A DNA stretch of 32,149 nt from positions 1-32,149 of IMG/VR virus record IMGVR_UViG_3300032086_002624; one strand, 5' to 3'. A program made the position numbers and the translations under genes. This document shows positions 14,286-23,168 of the stretch, one piece after another. The DNA comes from a virus. Below the pieces are notes generated by a model, which made no database searches, was not told where the DNA came from, and saw nothing but the letters and a program-made list of their open reading frames with translations. Numbering within the stretch: position 1 is the first letter of the stretch; the number at the start of each line of letters is the position of its first letter.

Positions 14286-15788
14286 TTACCACAAAGCATT
14301 CCAGACCGTTCCGTCATAGCAGAACAGCTTGTTACTGCTGGAGTGGTAGAATATCATCCCGGCTGTGATCGAGTTGGTCGGCGCACTGGCACGTGGCTCC
14401 ATCTGCATCACGTCCTCGATTACCACAGCGGATACGGCTCCGGTGGCTGTGAACATGGTATTCGTTGCCACTGTGAAGCCGTAGCCAGACCTTGCAGTGT
14501 TCGTATGGATGTTTACGCTGTCGGTGTCGGCGTCCATATAGAGAATGTCGGTCAAGTTGTCTCCATCGAATACGAAGTCGAGATTCCTTAGACCCGGATT
14601 GAAAGTCATCTCCTCGGTGGTGCTTCCTACGATCCCTATGTATTGATCATTGTCTACAGTGAGCCTGAAGTCGAATTGGCTTACCCATTGCAACTTACTT
14701 TGATCTTCTGTTCCAAGCAGTGAACTCCATTTTCTGAAGCCCGCGTCACCATCTTCATCAAGGGACAGCACTACACCGTTCACGTCATTGCTGATGATGA
14801 ATTGATCGGCATTCCCTGCAAGTCCAGATCCGCGAATCTCCACAACATCATTGGTCGCGTACAGTGTCGCTCCAGAGTCTGCTGTAGACCACGGGCTGTC
14901 CCCCTCGCCGTTCTCGTCATGGTGATCGAGAATGACTTCGATCGATCCCGTGGTGGCGTGGGAGTTTACTACGAATGCAATGATCACAGCCTGTGCTGGT
15001 GATGCAGGTGCATTGGTTACGAATCCACCAGCGGTAGTGGAGGAGGCATACAGTGCAGTACCTTCCGGCCATGCGCTTGTATCTATGTCTCGCACCTTAC
15101 CGAATGAGGTCACCTTTCCATCCGCACCGTTGCTTATGTTCTCAGTAGCCACACCAAGGATGTGGGTGATCTCGGTGTTACCGTCTGCGGTGAACAGTTC
15201 TGCCTTCAATCGAGAACTGGCTCCGATAGTACCAGCGAATGAAACCACCGTACCGTTGGTGATGGTAGTGCCAGTGTCGTTCCGTACGTGGATGTGAAGC
15301 TCTTGACCCAACTGGAGAGTGGTTCCATTCTCTTGCAGGTCGATAGTCTCGTCATCTGCATTCCAAGACAGCGTACCCTGATCCCCGGATCCACCGGAGA
15401 ACTGGAGTGAACCTACCTGTGTGATGACGTTGCTTGCAAGGGAGACGGGTCCGTCAAGGAACTCGACGCTACCGTGCAACACGACATCGTTTGTGTTTGC
15501 GGATACGAAGCCGTGAGTGCCAAGTCGAACAAGACCGGCAGAATCCACAGATATCTCCTTTCCAGCAGTGGAGCGAACATCGAATGCAGATGAGCCGTTC
15601 GCAGGGTTGATGGTGACGGCACCACCATCCAGAGATATCACCTCGTCTCCGTTGGCGATGTCGCCAGCATTGGTAATGTTAAACCCACCTGCATCCATGT
15701 TAGATTGCAGGACTAGATCCTTAATGGGTGTCGCTGCCATTGCTAGGCCAGCGAATGTCAGTGCTAAAATTAATTTGAACTTACTCAT
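14286..15788 (-). CDS. Tail fibre / receptor-binding protein with Sec signal peptide
   Basis: This 500-residue protein has Gly/Asn/Thr-rich beta repeats typical of phage fibres, starting with NMDAGGFNITNAGDI and then serial short strands. It ends in a compact FYHSSSNKLFCYDG domain common at fibre tips. Unusually, it begins with what looks like a normal Sec signal peptide: MSKFK, a hydrophobic core and AMA-A near residues 16-19. The ATG has AAGGAGA upstream, so this start is well supported. It lies last in the tail module, where fibres are expected. It probably binds the host surface. Why it would be exported is unclear. Confidence 0.72.
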   Translation of the reverse strand: MSKFKLILALTFAGLAMAATPIKDLVLQSNMDAGGFNITNAGDIANGDEVISLDGGAVTINPANGSSAFDVRSTAGKEISVDSAGLVRLGTHGFVSANTNDVVLHGSVEFLDGPVSLASNVITQVGSLQFSGGSGDQGTLSWNADDETIDLQENGTTLQLGQELHIHVRNDTGTTITNGTVVSFAGTIGASSRLKAELFTADGNTEITHILGVATENISNGADGKVTSFGKVRDIDTSAWPEGTALYASSTTAGGFVTNAPASPAQAVIIAFVVNSHATTGSIEVILDHHDENGEGDSPWSTADSGATLYATNDVVEIRGSGLAGNADQFIISNDVNGVVLSLDEDGDAGFRKWSSLLGTEDQSKLQWVSQFDFRLTVDNDQYIGIVGSTTEEMTFNPGLRNLDFVFDGDNLTDILYMDADTDSVNIHTNTARSGYGFTVATNTMFTATGAVSAVVIEDVMQMEPRASAPTNSITAGMIFYHSSSNKLFCYDGTVWNALW

Positions 15789-15798
15789 GTCTTTCTCC

Positions 15799-16542
15799 TT
15801 ATGCTGTTATGTACTTCAATTTGTAGTTACCGTTATCTGGTGTCGCACTCAGCTCCACCCTGAATCCGTCCGTGGTGATCGTATCTTCGACCACCGTGGC
15901 AAATATGTTGTAGTTGCCTGAAGTCGGCTTGCTCACTGATACCACCACGCTGTCAGGTGTGGATGCAAGGGCCAGTCCTGTAACTACGATGTAGTCCTGT
16001 CCGCTCACCAGTGCGACTGAGCCTCCGTTAGCTCCACCCGAAGCGGCGTCGATGTCCACGCTTCCATCTGCATTGGAAGAGAATGTGATGTTGGTTCCTG
16101 CGCGGTACGGTCCAGAGGTGGCCACGTTCTGGTACGAGGAGAATATCGCGTAGTTGATTACGGGACCAGTGGTGAGTGCAGTAGTACCTGCCTGAAGGAT
16201 GGAGTCCTTGATGATCACAGATCCGTATGCGTGTACGAATGGGTTGCTGGATCCGTCGATGATCACGATCTCAGCGGGGTAGGCTCCTTCTATCGCAAGG
16301 TCGGCTGGTTGCACGTTGAATGTGAACCTGCCAGTGGTCGCGTCCAGAGAGTCGGAGTCGATCTCGTAGAAGACGGTGTCGTCTACATGGTCGTAGTAAT
16401 AAATCTTTGCTGTGTATCCGGTGAGGGATGTGTCTGCATCACCCAGTGTCTGCACGTCTACCAGTACGGTAGCGTTAGATCCCTCGCTAAATACAAATTT
16501 GAAATCGTCGTTGTCGTAGTGCTTGTCTATTATCTGTCGCAT
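15799..16542 (-). CDS. Distal tail / fibre protein with BppU-like N-terminal domain
   Basis: This 247-residue protein has an N-terminal immunoglobulin-like pattern of the BppU kind (DTSLTGYTAKIYYYD, a DATTGRFTFNV turn, then GAYPAEIVIIDG). It is followed by a linker and a C-terminal beta-rich part (TNITFSSNADGSVDIDAASGG). Proteins with this start serve as adaptors that attach fibres to the tail tip. AGGAGATAA precedes the ATG. It lies between a distal tail protein and the fibre, which suits an adaptor role. Domain recognition is by pattern only. Confidence 0.65.
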   Translation of the reverse strand: MRQIIDKHYDNDDFKFVFSEGSNATVLVDVQTLGDADTSLTGYTAKIYYYDHVDDTVFYEIDSDSLDATTGRFTFNVQPADLAIEGAYPAEIVIIDGSSNPFVHAYGSVIIKDSILQAGTTALTTGPVINYAIFSSYQNVATSGPYRAGTNITFSSNADGSVDIDAASGGANGGSVALVSGQDYIVVTGLALASTPDSVVVSVSKPTSGNYNIFATVVEDTITTDGFRVELSATPDNGNYKLKYITA

Positions 16543-16560
16543 TGGTTTATCTCCTATTGA

Positions 16561-17805
16561 TTAAATTCCTGAATCTGGATCTGCAAATGTGTCCCATAAG
16601 CACACCACCGGAGTCTGGTACTGAAAGTAGGTGGCAATGCTATCTGAGCAGGAGGCTCCGTTGGTATCAGCTCCAGCCGAAGCCCGATCCATATAAGTTG
16701 TTGTAGTTATTATCCCTGTCGTATTCGCGTGTGTATCTATAGAACCTGTGTGGACGGTATATTTCTCACCGATGTCGATTAAGTCCTGCCCACCCTGTGA
16801 GAAAGTAAACGTCTTGCAATAGGTGCTTGTCGGCATCGGGTACTGATACGTGTCCGCGCAATCTATTCCGAACTGATAACTCGCCCGTCTGTTCTTGAAC
16901 TGCCACCGCCTCTGCAATGGGTTACCTAGACCAGCAGTGGTGTCGTTGTCGATATATTCATAAACCCTCGGCGGCTCTGCTTGGTCGCCGCTGGATGTCC
17001 AGCTATTAGTATCCCAGTCGGCTTCGGCCTCTGATTTGAGCGTAGCACAGCTCACACTGGTGTCGTATGTCAGTCCAACCTTGTTGTCTGCCGAACCTGT
17101 CCGATATTCGGGTGTCATCTCGATCATGCGAAAATTGTTGGGGTACCGAAGTTTATACCCACCATAAACACCGTACTGTGAGTTGTCCCCGTCCCACATC
17201 CAGTACCCTACGCAATCCTGAATCACCTTGCACAGTGCCTGTGTCTGATTTAGGACTGTTTTGGAAAGGCAGGGATAGCGGGATTTATTCCAACTAATAG
17301 AACCCTGAATGCTGCCGAAATTCTCGACTGAATCATAGCTGGTATCAGGAACCGCTCTCCAGAGGGGAAGCATTCCTGAAGAAGCTTGACTGTCTGTCCA
17401 TTTAGCCGTGTCGATATACTGCGAAGAGTCAACCAGTGAGTCGGCGGCCAGTATGGTGTTGATCCTGTCGATGTACCCCTGATAAAATCCAGTCAGGTCG
17501 TCGGCTAAGTGTGCGCCTTCGGATAATTCGTGCCTGAAGAAGTCCATACCAGATCCGATATACAGATTCAGTCGGGCGTGTAGGTTCCCCATACCGAAGT
17601 CATCCTGAATATCGTCTCCAGTCTGGTGCGTGTCTATGTTTGTGTACGTGTCCCCATACGAAATGTCTGGACTGACCTCCCACATCCACTGCAACTCGTA
17701 CGGAATCCTCTTCATGTCATTCACGAAGGTGATCATCTGGTTGATGAAGGCGGCACCCTTCGTTTGAAAGGTGTCACCTGTCTGCATTGCGGGGATCCAA
17801 GCCAT
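16561..17805 (-). CDS. Tail-tip associated structural protein, unknown
   Basis: This 414-residue protein has no recognised enzymatic motif. It is rich in Tyr, Trp, Asp and Thr and contains eight or more cysteines in the C-terminal half, which is unusual for a virion protein. The start at 17805 (TAATG overlap with the upstream gene, GAGG upstream) is preferred over the longer frame to 17853. Its position after the tape measure and before the fibre proteins points to the distal tail or host recognition. The function is otherwise unknown. Confidence 0.6.
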   Translation of the reverse strand: MAWIPAMQTGDTFQTKGAAFINQMITFVNDMKRIPYELQWMWEVSPDISYGDTYTNIDTHQTGDDIQDDFGMGNLHARLNLYIGSGMDFFRHELSEGAHLADDLTGFYQGYIDRINTILAADSLVDSSQYIDTAKWTDSQASSGMLPLWRAVPDTSYDSVENFGSIQGSISWNKSRYPCLSKTVLNQTQALCKVIQDCVGYWMWDGDNSQYGVYGGYKLRYPNNFRMIEMTPEYRTGSADNKVGLTYDTSVSCATLKSEAEADWDTNSWTSSGDQAEPPRVYEYIDNDTTAGLGNPLQRRWQFKNRRASYQFGIDCADTYQYPMPTSTYCKTFTFSQGGQDLIDIGEKYTVHTGSIDTHANTTGIITTTTYMDRASAGADTNGASCSDSIATYFQYQTPVVCLWDTFADPDSGI

Positions 17806-18497
17806 TACCGCATCCTCACCTTGTCCACGTGCGGATAGCCGTCTGCGTTCCATTGGGCTACTTCGTAGTTTGCTGAGAACTGCGGTGCAAGTGCGGAAGG
17901 CAGGTTACGATCGTACAATTCACCGAAGTGCATCTGAGTCACGCCACCATTAGTATCTACATGAGCAATAGGATAAAACCAGTATGTTCCATCCATACCG
18001 TCGATAGCACCGCTTGTTTGCAACCGGTTCTGTCTTGAGGCTCCACCAGTGTATGTCGGTGCGTAAGTGTCCGCAGTTATGATCTCGCCAACATCATACA
18101 CGCTGTCGGCTGTGTCCGTCCTCATGGTGAGGCGTAGGTTGATATAGCTGGGCCATCCGGCTCCGGGTGAGATCGTGGACTGTGGCACGTTGACCTCTTG
18201 GTTGAATACGTGCGCGTATCCAGAGTCGATCGTGGCTGTGTCACCAGATACAGTGACCTTGAACGGGAACTTAGACGCGAACGGATCTGCCAGCCCGGAC
18301 GGACGCTCGACATCGGATCCGTCACCGACTATGATCCTCCAGCCCATGCCACCGTTGTGCGTAGGTTTGTCGATGCGACAGTTCACACCCTGAATGTCAT
18401 TGAAGACATTCCGCATGAAATTCTCGTCCTCGATGTTGCAGATCGTACGAGCGGGAGTGCCGGGTTTCCAGAGTTTGAATATGTTATTGAATGCCAT
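17805..18497 (-). CDS. Distal tail structural protein, unknown
   Basis: This 230-residue beta-rich protein begins MAFNNIFKLWKPG. Around residues 85-100 it carries FKVTVSGDTATIDSGYAHVF, a pattern also met in phage tail proteins that bear fibres. The stop overlaps the next start as TAATG, so it is coupled to the 414-residue tail protein. It starts 1 nt after the upstream 90-residue gene. A baseplate-like or fibre-connecting role is likely from position; no family was identified. Confidence 0.6.
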   Translation of the reverse strand: MAFNNIFKLWKPGTPARTICNIEDENFMRNVFNDIQGVNCRIDKPTHNGGMGWRIIVGDGSDVERPSGLADPFASKFPFKVTVSGDTATIDSGYAHVFNQEVNVPQSTISPGAGWPSYINLRLTMRTDTADSVYDVGEIITADTYAPTYTGGASRQNRLQTSGAIDGMDGTYWFYPIAHVDTNGGVTQMHFGELYDRNLPSALAPQFSANYEVAQWNADGYPHVDKVRMR

Positions 18498-18498
18498 A

Positions 18499-18771
18499 TC
18501 AGGTGTCCCACGTTCCTATCGTTGCGCTCGCATAGCGTACGTTATAACCGCCACCACCGATCGGTGTCTTCGTTGCACTGTACCCGGAGTCTGCCAGTGC
18601 AGTCAGGTAGGTGTCGGCGGCTGTATCGGTAAGACCTCTACGCTCCCACTCCTGTATCACTACGCTCTGTGTGTACTGATCACCAGTGGCAACGATCCAC
18701 ACACCGTTGTTGTACTCCCGTTTCTGTACCTCAACCAGAGGTGCGTTTGAAACTGTGCTAAACCAACTCAT
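18499..18771 (-). CDS. Small tail-module protein, unknown
   Basis: This 90-residue protein starts MSWFSTVSNAPLVEVQKREYNNGVW. It has a short beta-rich N-terminus, a helical middle (ADTYLTALADSGY) and a Gly-rich turn (IGGGGYNVRY). The ATG is preceded by AGGAGATAG. It lies directly after the tape measure gene, where lambda-like phages encode distal tail (M/L-like) proteins, but its size and sequence do not identify it. Confidence 0.6.
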   Translation of the reverse strand: MSWFSTVSNAPLVEVQKREYNNGVWIVATGDQYTQSVVIQEWERRGLTDTAADTYLTALADSGYSATKTPIGGGGYNVRYASATIGTWDT

Positions 18772-18780
18772 ATCTATCTC

Positions 18781-20691
18781 CTATCTGCCGTTGTCGGCTC
18801 CCTGAAGGTTCTTCTCAAGCAGGGTCTTGATCTGCTCCTGTATCAGCTCTGCCTTCTTCTTCGCGGCCTCCTGTGCCTTACGCTCACGATTGAATGCGCC
18901 CAGAGCCTTCAGCCACTCACGGTCTTCCCGGCTGATCTTGATACCACGTGCGTGTTTGTCCTTCAGTCGTTCAAATCTCTTTGCTACTTCCTTCGTATCA
19001 GCAAAACCTTCCTTGCGTTGCTTCATACGCTCCCGGAACCCAGCGAACCCCTGTGCGAATCCTGCCATTCCTCGCAGGGGGTCTGGAATCTTTGCGGCCT
19101 CCTTGGCCTTTGCAAGCTGATCTCGGAGATCATCTTCACGCATTTTTTTGCGCCTCTCGAACTCCTCCTTCATCATACGTTCACGCTTCTTCTTTGCCTC
19201 CTCCAGAGCCTTGTCCTCTGCGTCTCCTTGTTCCTCGTAAAACTTGTCCCGCGCTTCGCTCTCTTTCGCCCACTGCTCTTCCTGTGCCTCTGTGGCTTTA
19301 ATAGCCGAAGCGATTTCCTGTGCCTCTGTCTTAACCGCTTCTGCACGCTTATCTAGCTCTGCTTGCTTATCTGCTTCCTTCTGCTTTTCCTTCTCACGTG
19401 CAATGCGCTTCAGCTCGTTCTCATGTGCAAGGCTGGCCTGTCTATTTTTGTTCTCCAGCTCCATCGTGCTTTTTAATTCTTTTTTCTGCTTCTCCAGAGA
19501 GTTGATCTGCGTCTGGTAGAATTTCTCCATCGGGCCAACAGCCAGAAACCTCTGCATACCCAACAGCTTCAGGTTGAAGTCGATAAGCGTAAGCTTCATC
19601 TCTTGGAAGGCCAGCTTCATCATGCCCGAATCTTTACGGGCCATACGCATACCTTCTGCGGCAGACTTTAGCAGTTCGGCCAGCTTCTTCAGCCCCGGGC
19701 CCAGAAGGCTGTTCGCTACAGACCCCAGTTCTCTCCATACCGACTGCACTCCCTGCCACGCCTGATCCAGTTCTAGCGCATCTCCGGTGGATCCTTCGAT
19801 AGCATCTGACAATGGATCTGCCGATGAGGTGAGGTCATCCATGGTGCCTATAAACTTGGACATGTTCTCGTCTGTCAATTTCAGGATGGCATTCATACCT
19901 TCCTTACGACCAGTCATCTCCTTCAGCTTGTTGGCGGAACCGTCTGCCTTCTCGCGCATGATCTGGAGTGACTTGATAAATCCGTGGGTAGCGAATGCCC
20001 CATCACCCAGCTCTTGATTCACTGCGAGGATGGCTGCGCTGATCTGTGTAACGGCCTCGGAGGTGGTGTCACCCTTGGATGTGAGAGTGGCGACCGCCGC
20101 AAGTACGTCATCGATCGACACGCCCATCGTGGCCGCGAATGATGTCACCTTGGAAAGGGATCCACCAAGCTCTTCCATGGTGGTCTTACCGTTGTTGACA
20201 GTCTTCTGCATTTTGATGGCAACCTCACCAGCCTGTGAGTATTCCATTCCGAATGCGTTCAGGATCGATGTGAGTCCGTCCACTGATGTTGCCATGGCAG
20301 ATCCATCGACTACCGCCGCCCTTGCCGCCGTACGCATGAACTCAAATATGTTGTCACGGGGTACACCCGCACTCATGGCCTGATAGATGCCCTCCATAGT
20401 CTCTTTTACATCTCGGCCTGTCTTCTCTGACAGCTCTCTTGCCAGTCTTCGGAGTCCAGCATCGAGCTTTCCTCCAGAGGCCACCGCCTCGATCCGTGCC
20501 ATGCCTTTATTGAACTCGTTGAACTTCATTAGTCCACGTGCGAATGCACCAGCCACTACAGCAACGGCACCAGATACACGTCTCGCCCATACGCGGAACC
20601 GCGCACGGGACTCCTTCAGGTTCTTCATCATGCTCTTAAATTTAGAACTGAAGAAGTCCTTCACTCGTATCGCTATATCAATCTTTGCCAT
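18781..20691 (-). CDS. Tail tape measure protein (TP901 family)
   Basis: This 636-residue protein matches the TP901-type tape measure core: GLMKFNEFNKGMARIEAV, a REL..KTG region, SAGVPRDNIFEFMRTAARAA and the SLSKVTSFAATMGVSIDDVLAAVATL block (about residues 50-230). Residues about 390-600 are long charged coiled coil (KEKQKEADKQAELDKRAEA and on). The protein fixes tail length during assembly. At roughly 0.15 nm per residue it predicts a tail near 95 nm, short to medium for a siphovirus. AGGAG precedes the ATG, which overlaps the upstream gene by 14 nt. Confidence 0.93.
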   Translation of the reverse strand: MAKIDIAIRVKDFFSSKFKSMMKNLKESRARFRVWARRVSGAVAVVAGAFARGLMKFNEFNKGMARIEAVASGGKLDAGLRRLARELSEKTGRDVKETMEGIYQAMSAGVPRDNIFEFMRTAARAAVVDGSAMATSVDGLTSILNAFGMEYSQAGEVAIKMQKTVNNGKTTMEELGGSLSKVTSFAATMGVSIDDVLAAVATLTSKGDTTSEAVTQISAAILAVNQELGDGAFATHGFIKSLQIMREKADGSANKLKEMTGRKEGMNAILKLTDENMSKFIGTMDDLTSSADPLSDAIEGSTGDALELDQAWQGVQSVWRELGSVANSLLGPGLKKLAELLKSAAEGMRMARKDSGMMKLAFQEMKLTLIDFNLKLLGMQRFLAVGPMEKFYQTQINSLEKQKKELKSTMELENKNRQASLAHENELKRIAREKEKQKEADKQAELDKRAEAVKTEAQEIASAIKATEAQEEQWAKESEARDKFYEEQGDAEDKALEEAKKKRERMMKEEFERRKKMREDDLRDQLAKAKEAAKIPDPLRGMAGFAQGFAGFRERMKQRKEGFADTKEVAKRFERLKDKHARGIKISREDREWLKALGAFNRERKAQEAAKKKAELIQEQIKTLLEKNLQGADNGR

Positions 20692-21394
20692 TTTTCTCCT
20701 CTTGTAGCTCCCGCTCGATGCGGATCAGCTCACACTGAAAATTGTAGTTGTCTTCTTGGTATCTGGAGTCCTGTATCGATGCACCTACATCTGCGTAGTT
20801 CCCATTCTGCATTCCGTGCATGAGAACTTTCTGCGCGAAATCCAGCGTATTGGACATCCAGTATTCAGCCTTCAGTCCGCTTATGGCTACCAGCCTTGCA
20901 ATCATGTCTTCCTTGTCCACGGCTGGTGAGTCCTTGCCCTGTACGCGCATCACGTCTGCTTCCAGATCCTCTGGAAAGATACGCTCCATTGCATCATCCA
21001 GTTCCTCGATGGTGAAATTCATCCCGCCGATGTACGCTATGATTGCCTTGCGACATTCAGCCTCGACAAACAACGGACGGAAGTCGTAGTCTTCATCGTG
21101 TCCGTACTCCATTGCCAATGCACAGCCGAATCGCTGATCACACGGCTTCAGGATATGCTCGGAAGCATACTCGAACCAGACTCCTGACTTTATAGTCATC
21201 GGCCTCAGAACGCGACCAGAGCCGCCCACCTCCACGCCCCCGTGGGATAACCACGGGAACGTGCGGTGAGTCGGCTCCTGAATACGCCTCGCCAGCTCGA
21301 TGATAGCGGAGATGTGGTCGAGGGTAGGTTCATACCCCTTACCACGAAGCCGCTCAATAGCCTCGGACGCCATATATGGGCAGTCCAGAGACAA
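20678..21394 (-). CDS. Tail assembly chaperone-position protein, TTG start
   Basis: This 238-residue protein lies between the tail tube protein and the tape measure, the usual place of the tail assembly chaperone. Its sequence is mostly helical and acidic (FTIEELDDAMERIFPEDLEADV) and was not recognised as a gpG family member. The start is TTG at 21394 with AAGGA 7 nt upstream; an in-frame ATG at 21373 has no good ribosome site. No second overlapping frame is long enough for a frameshifted gpGT product, since the tape measure starts at once. The chaperone role is inferred from position. Confidence 0.6.
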   Translation of the reverse strand: MSLDCPYMASEAIERLRGKGYEPTLDHISAIIELARRIQEPTHRTFPWLSHGGVEVGGSGRVLRPMTIKSGVWFEYASEHILKPCDQRFGCALAMEYGHDEDYDFRPLFVEAECRKAIIAYIGGMNFTIEELDDAMERIFPEDLEADVMRVQGKDSPAVDKEDMIARLVAISGLKAEYWMSNTLDFAQKVLMHGMQNGNYADVGASIQDSRYQEDNYNFQCELIRIERELQEEKNGKD

Positions 21395-21397
21395 GGC

Positions 21398-22090
21398 TTA
21401 GTCCTTAGTCAGGTCTTTGAATACCTCTACTGACACTGACTCGTAGTCGGTGTTAGTGCTGGACAGTCCGATCGGGTTCTCCAGATTCCAGCTATTAGCT
21501 GTATCAGCGGTACCTGTAGGTGCACTGGTGCAGTTCTGGAGGGTATTGCTGGCTGTCAGGCGGTATCCATAAGGCTCCCGGCAGACAATGTCCCCTTGGC
21601 TGTCTTCAACAGTCGAGGTGTTACCACTGATCTCGATGGATCCGGCGGTGACATAGTTGCCTGTATCGAGTGCTACCAGACCGAAAGTCTGTGCAACCTT
21701 TTTGGCGCGTACGGTTTCACCGATGCTGTAGGTATTGTGAGACGTAGTGCTGTCTTCAGCTATGCCAGTGATTGAGAGCGTAGGCTCTTCACTGTTGCTG
21801 GTGCTGACAGAGATGCTGGTGACGTGTAGCCACAAGGATCCTGAATTGACAACGTCTCCGACCTTGGCAAAGGTGTCGATGTTGATGTCGTTGTTTGTGT
21901 CTCCACCGCCGCATAACTTGTACTCGTTGCTGTACTCGTCAGTCTGTCCTGCTTTCGTCCGGCAACGGATGTCGCCGTTTGAATCACTGACAGTTGCGTC
22001 TGTGGAATAACTCGGTGAAAATTCTCCAGACTGAACTAAAACGGTAGATCCGTTGCTCAATCCGAAGTAGTCGGTAGCTCCATAGCTCAT
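21398..22090 (-). CDS. Major tail tube protein (likely)
   Basis: This 230-residue protein is rich in Ser, Thr, Asn and Asp, with regular short beta strands, as expected of a tail tube subunit (MSYGATDYFGLSNGSTVLVQ at its start). Its length is close to lambda V (246). It is coupled to the upstream gene by a TAATG overlap and lies two genes ahead of the tape measure. The unusual point is six or so cysteines (CRTK, LCGGG, VCRE, NCTS). The call rests on order and composition more than on a motif. Confidence 0.65.
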   Translation of the reverse strand: MSYGATDYFGLSNGSTVLVQSGEFSPSYSTDATVSDSNGDIRCRTKAGQTDEYSNEYKLCGGGDTNNDINIDTFAKVGDVVNSGSLWLHVTSISVSTSNSEEPTLSITGIAEDSTTSHNTYSIGETVRAKKVAQTFGLVALDTGNYVTAGSIEISGNTSTVEDSQGDIVCREPYGYRLTASNTLQNCTSAPTGTADTANSWNLENPIGLSSTNTDYESVSVEVFKDLTKD

Positions 22091-22728
22091 TATTCTTCTT
22101 CCTTATCTTGCTGGGTTTGGGTATTTAACTGATCGAAATAGTGTCTTGCCTGATCGATAAGTCCGTTAAGACCTTCGTCCATATCAGGCTCTTCCCTGAA
22201 TGCGGTCATCGTACCACCTAGCTGTACACCCATGGCTTCAGCCCGGACGCACCATTGCGCCCACGATGGACGCTGTGTAGCGTGGGATGGATCTCTGGTG
22301 TCGATCCCGAATGACTGGATGTACTCGATGGTGTTTCCCTGTGCGTGTTCCAGTAGAGCGTGGGCAAGCATCCAAGACGGTGTGCCTTTGATCTCCACGT
22401 TGCGACCGAATGCGCGAAGCACATCTATCACTGGTAGGTCTACCTGTCTGCGTACGACCGGGATCGGCTGTGTAGTGACCACGTCACACCCACACGCTTC
22501 GAGGTGCGCGAAGTGATCGATCCCCGGCCCCGGCTCCCACCGTTTCAGGTATTCCCACGCATGGATCTCGTACATACGATCGAATCCCCGCTTCTCGAAC
22601 AGGGACGGATAGGTTAGGTAGCTATTGTTCATAGACCACACTTCAGTACCTTCAACGAAGGCTTCGATGGAATCCGCTTTGCGTACGCCTGAGATTCCCA
22701 TACCCAGTATTGTTATTCGTCGGCTCAT
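22090..22728 (-). CDS. Rossmann-like accessory protein (moron) in the tail module
   Basis: This 212-residue protein begins with a Rossmann-type strand and Gly-rich loop (ITILGMGISGVRKADS), followed by TEVWSMNNSY, FDRMYEIH and later CDVVTTQP. It resembles a phage family of unknown function with a GxN-like motif after the first strand. It breaks the usual U-V gene order of lambda-like tails, so it looks like an inserted accessory gene. The ATG has no Shine-Dalgarno and is preceded by its own promoter inside the upstream gene. It may bind a nucleotide or sugar nucleotide. Function unknown. Confidence 0.65.
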   Translation of the reverse strand: MSRRITILGMGISGVRKADSIEAFVEGTEVWSMNNSYLTYPSLFEKRGFDRMYEIHAWEYLKRWEPGPGIDHFAHLEACGCDVVTTQPIPVVRRQVDLPVIDVLRAFGRNVEIKGTPSWMLAHALLEHAQGNTIEYIQSFGIDTRDPSHATQRPSWAQWCVRAEAMGVQLGGTMTAFREEPDMDEGLNGLIDQARHYFDQLNTQTQQDKEEE

Positions 22729-23168
22729 AGATCAAATATAGCACAACAAAGCTTCCATGTCACGCTAAAAGTGAAAGATTGTATATTGTCCCCGATGTCG
22801 GCATCACCTGTACTGGGGATCTCGTATTCATGCACCTCCAGACCAGCTCCGAAATCGAAGTCAGTCTCCTCGATCGTCTTCCGGGTGAGCCTGTAAATCT
22901 CTGCGAAGATGTTGCGGTCATAATCATCGTTGTAGTGCGTACGTCCTACGAATTGCATGACCACCTCACGGAACGGCTCAGAGCCGACTGGCTTCGAGTT
23001 GGGTGATGCCAGTATCCAGAGGCTCGGAAGATCGATCTCTTCGTCTCCAGCCCCGTATGCAGGTTCCGCGAACATCGTACGGATGTCGCAGGTTACTCCG
23101 GCGGCGGTGAATACCGATGCCAGCTCTGTGGCGATTACTGACTCTAGTCTTTGTTCTATGAAGCTCAT
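22725..23168 (-). CDS. Tail terminator-like protein (gpU position)
   Basis: This 147-residue protein has an N-terminal helix (SFIEQRLESVIATELASVF) and a mixed alpha/beta pattern like tail terminator proteins such as lambda gpU (131 residues), which cap the finished tail. It is coupled to the upstream basic protein by an ATGA overlap. The order (after the Z-like protein and before the tail tube protein, once the accessory gene is removed) matches lambda. The last codons contain the promoter of the next gene. Confidence 0.65.
   Translation of the reverse strand: MSFIEQRLESVIATELASVFTAAGVTCDIRTMFAEPAYGAGDEEIDLPSLWILASPNSKPVGSEPFREVVMQFVGRTHYNDDYDRNIFAEIYRLTRKTIEETDFDFGAGLEVHEYEIPSTGDADIGDNIQSFTFSVTWKLCCAIFDL
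22735..22763 (-). promoter_or_regulatory. Promoter of the Rossmann-like accessory gene, leaderless layout
   Basis: On the minus strand GTGACA (22758-22763) and an extended -10 (TGC then TATATT, 22735-22740) are separated by 17 nt. Exactly 6 nt lie between the -10 box and the ATG at 22728. It is embedded in the last codons of the upstream tail gene, whose coding sequence it must also serve. Confidence 0.65.

Noticed and set aside
20678-20691. Programmed -1 frameshift in the tail chaperone gene (gpG/gpGT type)
   Set aside because: The tape measure gene begins within the end of this gene, leaving no room for a T-like extension, and no slippery heptamer is evident at the end.
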